Part shown: positions 1 through 6,120 of the stretch, piece by piece
How the letters are laid out: the number at the start of each line of letters is the position of its first letter
Numbering within the stretch: position 1 is the stretch's first letter
Assembly: GCA_035477595.1 (NCBI GenBank)
Contig: DATIKM010000114.1
Coordinates: 1-16,696 of the forward strand
Length of the DNA stretch: 16,696 nt
Source of the DNA: DATIKM01 sp035477595
Lineage (GTDB): Bacteria > Armatimonadota > Chthonomonadetes > Chthonomonadales > CAJBBX01
Direction: 5' to 3'
Notes under the pieces: generated by a model
The model's input: only the letters and a program-made list of their open reading frames with translations
Told to the model about the DNA's origin: nothing
Databases searched by the model: none
Translations under genes and position numbers: made by a program

Positions 1-192
1 AAGTACGGCGTGCGCCGCCGCGTGCTGGACGACGACTCCAACAATGTCCTGGCGTGCCACGCCTGCAACGAGGCGAAGGGCTGCTCGGACCCGCGCGCAT
101 GACTGGATGCCGCCCCCGAGCGCCGGCGCCGCCTGACCGCCGAGGCGCGCTATCTCTCCGATGCCGTGAAGGCGGTCCTGGGCCTGGAGTGA
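1..192 (+). pseudogene. HNH-type endonuclease, C-terminal end, interrupted by an in-frame TGA
   Basis: The window starts inside this gene. Frame 1 reads a typical HNH/zinc-finger endonuclease tail, NNVLACHACNEAKG, with the paired-cysteine C-x2-C knuckle followed by the N-x3-KG pattern in which the last metal or catalytic Asn/His usually sits. The frame meets TGA at 100-102, then stays open for 29 more codons to a second TGA at 190-192. About 26 of those 29 codons end in G or C, and they encode an Arg/Leu/Ala-rich helical tail like those that follow the KG motif in this family. The simplest reading is a TGG-to-TGA nonsense change in a longer gene. Alternatively the protein ends at 102 and the rest is chance. 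HNH nucleases cut DNA; the substrate and neighbour context lie outside the window. Confidence 0.5.
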
Positions 193-439
193 CCCTGCGG
201 CGTCCTTGTTCAGCCGGCGGGCCTGGTAATGTGCCCTCTCGCAGGCTATCGTATACTCGGGCTGGCGCTCTTCCTTGGCCTGTCGGTCTGCATGATCGGG
301 TGCGACCGTCGGCTCCGCGCAGGCCCGGCGGCGGCCATGTGCGGGTTGCTGCTGATCGCCGCGTTGGCGGTGGGGCTGCGCCGGCGGCTCTGGGTCCGGG
401 CAAAGCCGGGTAGCGAGGATGGTGCGCCGGGCACGCCCC

Positions 440-446
440 AAGGAGG
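440..446 (+). promoter_or_regulatory. Shine-Dalgarno that fixes the Asp-box protein start
   Basis: AAGGAGG lies 4 nt before the ATG at 451. This is a near-perfect ribosome binding site and favours 451 over the in-frame upstream ATG at 229, which has no comparable site. Confidence 0.7.
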
Positions 447-450
447 CGCG

Positions 451-2604
451 ATGGTGATAGGTCCGATGTTGATGGCGGCGCTGACGATCCACGGCGCGCA
501 GGCGCACGCGCAGCCTGTCGCTCACGGCTGGGTTCCGATGCCGCTCCTGACGCGCGAGGCGAGGGCAGCCGGCGTGCATCCCGGCGGCGAGGGCGCGCAG
601 TGGCCCCGCGGTCCGGTGGCCGTCAGCCCCGCCGACCCGCGCTTCCTGCTCCTCCCCATCGATGTCGGCGGTCTGTACCGAAGCCTGGACGGCGGGCGGC
701 GCTGGCAGATCGCCATGGTGGGCTGGAATGCGCGGGGCGCCAACGCATTCGCCATAGACCCGCGCAACCCGAGACGCGCCATCGGCGTGGGCGGCAACTC
801 GCTCGACTGGAACCCCTCCTGGGGGCCCTCGCCGCACGGCCTCTACCTCACCACCGACCAGGCCGCCTCCTGGCGCCAGACGCTAGCCCTTGACAGCGGG
901 CACGGTGGCGCGCTGGCCTTCGACCCGCGCTCCTACGATGCCTCCCGCGGCTTCTGCACCGTGGTCTACTACCTTTCGCCTGTGCGCGGGGTCCACCGTT
1001 CGGACGACGGGGGCGCCACCTGGGCACGGCTCCCAGGCTCTCCCGAGCCCGGCGTCATCCGCGGCGACTGGACCGCGGGCGGCGACGTGTTCCCGCGACT
1101 CGTCGTGCAACCTGCAACGCGCGCGGTCTTCGTGGGCGGTGCGGGCGGCCTCTGGCGCTCCGACGACCGTGGCGGCACCTGGGAGCGGGTGCGCGAGTCG
1201 CCCGTGACGAGCATCGCCACGGCGCCCGGCGGGGCGGTCTTCGTCACCGGGCCAGAGCGGGTTGCCCGCTCGGACGACGGAGGGCGCACGTGGCGGACGC
1301 TGCGCAGCGAGGGGTTGCAGGTCGGCGAGGGACAGTCCGTGCGCGACCTCTCAATCAGTCCCGCCGACCCGCGCCGCATGCTCTGCTGGGTGGCGGGCCC
1401 GCACTTCCAGTGGCCGCGATACGTCTCCTGGGACGGCGGCGACACGTGGCAGCCCGTTCGCACGGCACGCGGCCTCGCGCCGCTGCCCATGAACGCACGC
1501 GAGGGCCGGACCGCCTGGCATCCCGCCAATCCGAACGTCGCTTGGTCTCTCGGCGGCGACTGGGTGACCCGCTCCGATGACGGCGGGCGCACCTTCCGCT
1601 GGTCCAACAACGGCTACGCGGGCGTGATGGTGGGCGGCCTGTTCGGCTTCTCGGCCCACGCTCCACGCGCGGTGTTCCTCGGTTTCCAGGACTACAACGG
1701 CGCGCTCACGCTGGACGGCGGAGCGACATGGACCTGCCCCGACGTGAGCGGTAAGGGGTGGGGCGGCCATATCTACGGGGGCTTCACCGTGGACGGCCGC
1801 ACGCTGTGGGGCGGCGACGCGGACTCGTGGGGCGCGCCGCGGCGTCTGCGCCTCTCGCGCGACGGCGGCAGCACGTGGACCACCGTGACGGGCGCAGACG
1901 GTCAGCCGCTGGTGTGGACCGGGCCCGACGTCTCCTATGCGGATCCGGTAGACCCGCGCATCCTCTTCGCCTCCAACTGGCGCTCGGACGATGGCGGCGA
2001 CTCCTGGCGGCCGATGCAGGGGTGCGATGGCGTCTTCACGCACGGCGCGAGCACGCGGGCGCTCTACGGCCGGCGCGGGAACGACGTGGTCCGCTCGCGC
2101 GACCACGGCGCTACATGGGAGCGCGTGACCACCGTGGAGGGCGAGATCCACGACATGGCGGTCGACGATCGGAACGGGCTCGTCTATGTCGCCGCGGGCG
2201 ACCGGCTGAGGCGCTGGCAGGCCGGCGCCTGGAGCGTCATCGAGACGCCGCGCGACCAGTACGGGCAGGTGCGCATCCGATCCGTGGCCGTGGACCCGAC
2301 GGACGCGTCGGTGATCTACGCGGCCGGCTCGCGCGACATCTACGCCAGCCATGCGACGGTTAGCCGCTCGACGGACGGCGGCCGCACCTGGCGCAACCTG
2401 ACGGTCACCGCGCCGCTGCGCCCGGGCCGAGCCGGCGGGCCGCACGAGGTGAACGCGATCCGCGTGCACCCGGTGACGCGCGAAGCCTGGGCGGCCGGGC
2501 AGTGCTTCGGCCTATGGCGGATCGCGCCGCCCGCGCCGGGTGAGCGCGGCCTGCCCGTGGATAGCGCCTCCGCGCCTCGCGCGCCCACAGTGCCGCGGGG
2601 GTAG
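451..2604 (+). CDS. Secreted Asp-box (BNR) repeat beta-propeller protein, sialidase/VPS10/YCF48-like
   Basis: The protein is 717 aa from the ATG at 451. It opens with a signal peptide (MVIGPMLMAALTIHGAQAHA, cleavage likely after AHA), so it is predicted to be exported. It then carries about eleven Asp-box motifs of the S-x-D-x-G-x-T-W type, for example RSDDGGATW, RSDDRGGTW, RSDDGGRTW, SRDGGSTW and RSTDGGRTW. Such motifs mark beta-propeller hairpins in sialidases, xyloglucanases (GH74) and VPS10/YCF48-like proteins. No sialidase RIP motif or clear catalytic set was recognised, so enzymatic activity is unproven; a carbohydrate-binding or hydrolase role at the cell surface is inference. The frame is open back to 229 and that extension holds two more hydrophobic stretches, but the signal peptide and ribosome site favour 451. 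A short Pro/Arg-rich C-terminus follows the last propeller strand and is duplicated at 4672-4797. Confidence 0.8.
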   Translation: MVIGPMLMAALTIHGAQAHAQPVAHGWVPMPLLTREARAAGVHPGGEGAQWPRGPVAVSPADPRFLLLPIDVGGLYRSLDGGRRWQIAMVGWNARGANAFAIDPRNPRRAIGVGGNSLDWNPSWGPSPHGLYLTTDQAASWRQTLALDSGHGGALAFDPRSYDASRGFCTVVYYLSPVRGVHRSDDGGATWARLPGSPEPGVIRGDWTAGGDVFPRLVVQPATRAVFVGGAGGLWRSDDRGGTWERVRESPVTSIATAPGGAVFVTGPERVARSDDGGRTWRTLRSEGLQVGEGQSVRDLSISPADPRRMLCWVAGPHFQWPRYVSWDGGDTWQPVRTARGLAPLPMNAREGRTAWHPANPNVAWSLGGDWVTRSDDGGRTFRWSNNGYAGVMVGGLFGFSAHAPRAVFLGFQDYNGALTLDGGATWTCPDVSGKGWGGHIYGGFTVDGRTLWGGDADSWGAPRRLRLSRDGGSTWTTVTGADGQPLVWTGPDVSYADPVDPRILFASNWRSDDGGDSWRPMQGCDGVFTHGASTRALYGRRGNDVVRSRDHGATWERVTTVEGEIHDMAVDDRNGLVYVAAGDRLRRWQAGAWSVIETPRDQYGQVRIRSVAVDPTDASVIYAAGSRDIYASHATVSRSTDGGRTWRNLTVTAPLRPGRAGGPHEVNAIRVHPVTREAWAAGQCFGLWRIAPPAPGERGLPVDSASAPRAPTVPRG

Positions 2605-2888
2605 GTCCTACGGGAAGCCACCGGGGTCGCAGGCCGGGAGGGGTCGCAACGAGCTCACGTCCGAGCAAGTCGCCGGGGGTCCCTGCGCTCCCGTGCCTGT
2701 TGCTAGTGGTCGCGCGGCTTCAGCCCAGCGCGCACCTGCTGCGCTGGGTCGCGGAAGACGACGCCCCGGCGGCGGCCGCGGCGCCGTACCGCGGTGGCGC
2801 ATGGCGAGTGGGATGGAGGAAGTGGCGGGTGGGGAGTCGGATGTAGTGTGTGGGCTCCGCGCGGATGCGCGGGGAGGAGGCGACTACG
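2605..2888. other. Spacer with G-rich irregular repeat
   Basis: No convincing gene was seen on either strand. Positions 2802-2850 are a G-rich tract of GTGGG/GGAGG-like words. It shares the 11-mer TGGCGAGTGGG (2802-2812) with the left arm of the inverted repeat at 3948-4068, where it lies at 3956-3966. No T-tract terminator is visible. Confidence 0.4.
2871..2880 (+). promoter_or_regulatory. Shine-Dalgarno for the ARPP-1-like gene
   Basis: GGGGAGGAGG ends 8 nt before the ATG at 2889. This supports 2889 rather than the in-frame upstream start at 2850. Confidence 0.6.
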
Positions 2889-3923
2889 ATGCGCGTGGAC
2901 GATGCGAAGCGTCAGGCCACCGAACGGGCCCTCGCGGACAGGCTCCGGCACGTCCGTCTCGGCGAGCCGGTCTCGGTACGCAATCTGTGCGTGGTCCCGC
3001 TGCTGCACAGCACCAGCCGGGATCCGGACTACCTCACTCTTGACGATGCACTGGCCCAGGGCACGGTACTGATCACCGAGGTCTCGGAGGGCGGCAGCGT
3101 CCCCGAGCTGAAGGTGACGAACACGGGGAGCCAGCCCGTCCTGCTGCTCGACGGCGAGGAGCTTGTCGGCGCCAAGCAGAACCGCGTGCTGAACCTCACG
3201 ATCTTGGTCAAGGCGCAGACGGCAATGGTCATTCCGGTGTCGTGCGTCGAGGCGGGCCGGTGGGCCGCCCGCACGGAGCGCTTCGCCTCGTCGCCGCGCG
3301 CTCACTTTGCCGCCGGCCGCGCCGAGCGGATGGAGCAGGTGAGCGAATCGCTGCGTTCGGATGGGCAGCGCCGGTCCGACCAGAGACAGGTGTGGGAGCA
3401 CATCAGCATGCGCATGGCCGACCTCGGCGCCTTCTCGCCCACGTCAGCGATGTCCGACATATACGGTCAGCGCGCGCACGCGCTCGAAGAGATGAAGAGC
3501 GGCCTCCGCGTGGAGGAAGACCAGGTCGGCGCGGTCTTCCTCGTTGGCAACACCCTGATGGGGTACGAGCTCTTCGATCACCCCGCGACGATGGCCCGCC
3601 TCTTCGGCAAGCTGGTGAACAGCTACGGGCTCGACGCCCTCGCCATGCCCAGCGACTCCGTGCCCGTCAACCCGGTCGAGGCGGCGTCGGCTCTCCTGAG
3701 CGACGCGGCGTCAGCCCAAGCGGAGGCCTTCGAGGCGCTCGGCGCTGGCGTGGACGTCCGGCTCACCGGCGATCATCTCACCGGCGGCGCGCTGGTGGTG
3801 GAGGAGCGCGTGGTGCACATGAGCGTCTTCCGCCAGAGGCCTCCCCGCGAGACCGCCGAGGAGTGCGTGGAGCGCCCCTCGGAGGGGCTGTCGCGGGCGC
3901 CGAGAAGGAGCGTTGGCGAGTAG
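2889..3923 (+). CDS. ARPP-1-like domain protein
   Basis: The protein is 344 aa, cytoplasmic, with no signal peptide or membrane segment. From memory its pattern matches the ARPP-1 family (ARG and rhodanese-phosphatase-superfamily-associated protein domain). Recognisable blocks are DYLTLDDAL (47-55), ITEVSEGGSVPELKV (62-76), LLLDGEELVGAKQNR (85-99) and PVSCVEAGRW (116-125). A second conserved region follows around VWEHISMRMADLGA and GAVFLVGNTLMGYELFD. The biochemical function is not established; the family name reflects association with ADP-ribosylglycohydrolases and rhodanese phosphatases, and neither is present here. The last 25 or so residues are Arg/Glu-rich and probably disordered. The gene stands between an Asp-box gene and a nucleotidyltransferase, on the same strand but with long spacers, so an operon is doubtful. 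The TAG stop is followed 24 nt later by a large inverted repeat that could act on the transcript end. Confidence 0.65.
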   Translation: MRVDDAKRQATERALADRLRHVRLGEPVSVRNLCVVPLLHSTSRDPDYLTLDDALAQGTVLITEVSEGGSVPELKVTNTGSQPVLLLDGEELVGAKQNRVLNLTILVKAQTAMVIPVSCVEAGRWAARTERFASSPRAHFAAGRAERMEQVSESLRSDGQRRSDQRQVWEHISMRMADLGAFSPTSAMSDIYGQRAHALEEMKSGLRVEEDQVGAVFLVGNTLMGYELFDHPATMARLFGKLVNSYGLDALAMPSDSVPVNPVEAASALLSDAASAQAEAFEALGAGVDVRLTGDHLTGGALVVEERVVHMSVFRQRPPRETAEECVERPSEGLSRAPRRSVGE

Positions 3924-3947
3924 GATGTGACGGTTGGGTTGAGGATT

Positions 3948-4068
3948 GCGGGCTGTGGCGAGTGGGTTGTGGGATGCGGCAGGTGACAGGCGTTGCGCGG
4001 ATGGTGGGCCGGAAGGCTCGCCCCACGCGCGACATGCCCCATCCCCCAAACCAACCGCCACAACCCGC
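3948..4068. repeat. Nested imperfect inverted repeat (about 120 bp)
   Basis: The left arm, 3948-3984, begins GCGGGCTGTGGCG and is G-rich. It matches the reverse complement of the C-rich right arm, 4032-4068, at about 30 of 37 positions, counted by hand without gaps. Inside the loop is a second hairpin: GCGCG at 3995-3999 with CGCGC at 4026-4030, and GTGGG at 4004-4008 with CCCAC at 4022-4026. As RNA, G-U pairs would lengthen the stem. It sits in the spacer after the ARPP-1-like gene. It may be a REP/BIME or MITE-like element or a transcript-end structure; no flanking target duplication was identified. Confidence 0.55.
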
Positions 4069-4321
4069 GCCGTATGACCACCGCACGGAGGGCGCCCACA
4101 GCTAACGCGGCGGAATGGGCGGGCGGAGACCGAAGCCGGGAGGCAGGCCCAAGGCGCGGCGGGAGTTCGGCTGCAATGAGCGCCGGCGCAGGCCCGGCGC
4201 CGCAACGCTCGCCGAGGACGGGGGGCTCCTCGCCGCCGGCGAGAGCGAGACCGGACGGCAGCGGCGGTGGGGAACGCGGCGCCCGGGGCATCGAGAGCCC
4301 CCGGGCGATGGAGCTGGACGC
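4069..4321. other. Spacer before the nucleotidyltransferase
   Basis: This GC-rich stretch contains several short self-complementary blocks. Examples are CGCCGGCGC followed by CCGGCGCCG near 4180-4202, and CTCGCCG paired with CGGCGAG around 4209-4246. Frames are open across it by chance because of the high GC content, but none has a recognisable protein. The nucleotidyltransferase frame is open back to 4115; the extension is Arg/Gly-rich, low in complexity and not family-like, so it was excluded. Confidence 0.4.
4280..4307. promoter_or_regulatory. 9-bp perfect GC hairpin or palindrome just upstream of the MNT gene
   Basis: CGCCCGGGG (4280-4288) and CCCCGGGCG (4299-4307) are exact inverted repeats around a 10-nt loop. 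They end 14 nt before the ATG at 4322. The placement over the leader suggests an operator or translation-attenuating stem. There is no U-tract, so an intrinsic terminator is unlikely. Confidence 0.35.
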
Positions 4322-4633
4322 ATGAACGCGCGAGGCGACATCGCGCGGGAAGCGGACACCGAGCTCTGCCGCCGGTGGCGGGTGCAGCCGATGTGGCTCT
4401 TCGGCTCCGGGCTGCGCGAGGACTTCGGGGCGCAAAGCGACGTGGATGTGGTGGTGGAGGCCGCCCCCTACGCCCGGTGGAGCCTTCTGGGCCTGGTCGG
4501 CGCCGAACAGGAGCTGGCGACGATCCTCGTGCGTCCGGTGGACCTGGTTGACCGGCAATGCGTGGAGCAGAGCGACAACACGATCCGCCGGCGACACACT
4601 CCTGACAGCGCGATTACCCTCTATGTGGCGTGA
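4322..4633 (+). CDS. MNT-type nucleotidyltransferase (MntA-like antitoxin family)
   Basis: The protein is 103 aa. It has the pol-beta superfamily active-site signature GS-x10-DxD, seen as FGSGLREDFGAQSDVDVVVE (residues 26-45), followed by the helix of minimal nucleotidyltransferases and a terminal RRRHTPDSAITLYVA. In characterised MNT-HEPN modules this protein adenylylates a tyrosine of the HEPN RNase toxin and so neutralises it. Normal family length is about 100 aa, so it looks intact. ATG 4322 is preceded by a weak GGAG (4310-4313). The usual downstream HEPN (DUF86) gene is absent: the next 250 nt hold a duplicated Asp-box gene tail instead, so this is an orphan or a partner-less remnant. 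The start could be slightly upstream, but the DIAREADTELCRRWRV lead-in is family-typical. Confidence 0.8.
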   Translation: MNARGDIAREADTELCRRWRVQPMWLFGSGLREDFGAQSDVDVVVEAAPYARWSLLGLVGAEQELATILVRPVDLVDRQCVEQSDNTIRRRHTPDSAITLYVA

Positions 4634-4671
4634 CCAGGCGGTCCTGTAGGCGATAGCGGTTGAGTTGTGGG

Positions 4672-4797
4672 CTGTGGGTTGCAGGAGCCACGCAGGGCAT
4701 CGGCATGTGGCGGATCGCGACCCCCGCGCCCGGCGAGCGCGGCCTCCCGGCGGATCGCACATCGGCGCCTCGCGCTCCGACCCCGCCGCGTGGGTAG
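4672..4797 (+). pseudogene. Duplicated C-terminal fragment of an Asp-box protein
   Basis: Frame 1 from 4672 to TAG 4795-4797 encodes a second version of the last part of the 451-2604 product. The segment read from 4705, MWRIATPAPGERGLP and onward, ends with PRG and a stop at exactly the same place. Over the last 32 residues about 25 are identical to the residues encoded at 2506-2601, while many synonymous sites differ, so the duplication is not recent. Upstream, in frame, is TAG at 4654-4656 and no propeller sequence beyond LWVAG, so nothing long can be translated. It is the residue of a deleted paralogue or a duplication interrupted by the ARPP-1 and MNT genes. Confidence 0.65.
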
Positions 4798-4885
4798 CGA
4801 GGCGCGGGCGCAGGCGGGTGCGGCGCAGACTGCCCGCACGGGGTCCCCGCCACCGGCGCCATCTGCCCCGTGAGGAAGCGCAGTC

Positions 4886-5962
4886 TCAGGCCGGCTCCGG
4901 CGGGTAGATGCGCGGGTTCTGGCGCTGGCACTCCTCTATGATCGCGACCTGCCGGCGGACCTGCTCGACCGTCACCTCGAGAGGCGAACCCTCCGTGAGC
5001 GTGCGGTGCAGCATGTCGTAGTACGCGGCCGACATCGAGCCGAACGCGTCGAAGCCCTCCGGCAGTTGCCAGCGGTCCGTGCGCCACTCCAGCGCGTCGC
5101 CGCCATACGCGGGCGTGCCGTCAGCGTGGGCGAGCGGCCGCGTGGCGAGCCGCACGGGCGGCGCAGTCGCGGCGTCGTACCAGGTCCACTCCAGCCCCCT
5201 CAGGCTGCCGGAGAGCCCGCCGCGCGTGGCGCAGACGGCGTAGTTGGGCAACGCGATGCGCCGGCAGCCGGAGACCTCCACCTGCACGATCGGGCGGCCC
5301 GGCGCGGTGAGCACGACGAGAACGTGGTCCTCCGCGTCCCCGAGCGCCGTCGCTAGCCGCATCCAGCAGCGCACCTCGGGCGCCGCGTCCTCGCCGAGCA
5401 ACTGGAGCGCCTGGTCGAGCGGGTGCGGTCCGGCGTTCAGCAGCGCGCCACCCATCTCGGAGCGCAGCGTCTGCCAATCGTAGCGACGCGAGAAGCCACC
5501 GAACGCCATGTTCACCTGGACCAGCTCGCCCAGCAGGCCGCTGCCGACCACCTCCTGCATCCGGCGGAAGGCGGGCGAGAACCGCGCCTGCTGGAACACG
5601 GCCAGCACGCGGCCGGCGCGCCGCGCGGCCTCGGCGAGCCGGTCCACATCTGCCACGCGGCTGGCCAGCGGCTTCTCGCACAGCACGTGGAAGCCGGCCT
5701 CCAGCAGCTCGAGCGTGAGCGGCACGTGGCAGCGACTCGGCCCAGCGTTCACCACAAGGTCGATGTCGCGCCGGCCGAGCAGCGGCTCGTGGCTCGCGAA
5801 GGCCTCGCAGCCGAGCTCGGCGGCGGCCCGCTCGCGCCGCTCCGGCAACGCATCGACCGCTGCCACGATCTCGAACCGCTCCGCGTCGTTCCGCAGATGC
5901 GCGGCGTGGATGTCCCGCCCGCTGCGCCCCTGTCCCACGATGGCCACCCGAACGCGCCCCAC
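4886..5962 (-). CDS. Gfo/Idh/MocA-family NAD(P)-dependent oxidoreductase
   Basis: The protein is 358 aa from GTG at 5962, the usual family length. The N-terminal Rossmann fold has the dinucleotide-binding VGQGRSG (residues 9-15). The family hallmark CEKPLA (95-100) contains the conserved Lys-Pro. The C-terminal half has the substrate-site signature GGALLNAGPHPLDQ (171-184), with His180 and Asp183 in the usual catalytic/substrate region. Such enzymes oxidise or reduce sugars, inositols or their derivatives in the cytoplasm; the substrate cannot be told from sequence. The frame is open upstream to 6085, but that extension is Arg/Pro-rich and lacks family likeness, while GTG 5962 has an ideal ribosome site. 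It is divergent from the sulfatase-fold gene, a pairing common in carbohydrate-catabolic loci, so shared control from the 158-bp spacer is plausible. Confidence 0.88.
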   Translation of the reverse strand: MGRVRVAIVGQGRSGRDIHAAHLRNDAERFEIVAAVDALPERRERAAAELGCEAFASHEPLLGRRDIDLVVNAGPSRCHVPLTLELLEAGFHVLCEKPLASRVADVDRLAEAARRAGRVLAVFQQARFSPAFRRMQEVVGSGLLGELVQVNMAFGGFSRRYDWQTLRSEMGGALLNAGPHPLDQALQLLGEDAAPEVRCWMRLATALGDAEDHVLVVLTAPGRPIVQVEVSGCRRIALPNYAVCATRGGLSGSLRGLEWTWYDAATAPPVRLATRPLAHADGTPAYGGDALEWRTDRWQLPEGFDAFGSMSAAYYDMLHRTLTEGSPLEVTVEQVRRQVAIIEECQRQNPRIYPPEPA

Positions 5963-6120
5963 TCCCGTCCTCCTATTCGGCGGTCGCTCCGCGTCAGGCC
6001 CGCGCCCGCGTACGCCGCCAGGCGCACGCCCCCGGACCCGCGCAGCAGGGGTCCCCCGGCGCGGCGGCGAACCAGCCGCCAGCAAGCGGCGACGCGCCGC
6101 CGCTACGGGAGAAGCCGCAC
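5963..6120. promoter_or_regulatory. Divergent intergenic region between oxidoreductase and sulfatase-fold gene
   Basis: The 158 bp between the two divergent start codons must hold the promoters of both genes, or at least their leaders. It is too GC-rich for confident -10/-35 calls and no clear operator palindrome was seen. GGGAG at 6107-6111 is the likely ribosome site of the plus-strand gene, 9 nt before ATG 6121. Confidence 0.4.
5969..5974 (-). promoter_or_regulatory. Shine-Dalgarno that fixes the GTG start of the oxidoreductase
   Basis: On the minus strand AGGAGG lies 6 nt before GTG 5962-5960. This supports a GTG start and a 358-aa product rather than the longer in-frame opening at 6085. 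Confidence 0.65.

Noticed and set aside
1351..2469. Minus-strand 372-aa open frame inside the Asp-box gene
   Set aside because: Composition shadow of the plus-strand gene; no recognisable motif, and the plus strand has eleven Asp boxes.
3993..4325. 110-aa plus frame ending in an ATGA overlap with the MNT gene, suggesting a coupled upstream gene
   Set aside because: It runs through the inverted repeat, is low-complexity Arg/Gly/Pro and has no ribosome site or family likeness; the ATGA is probably chance.
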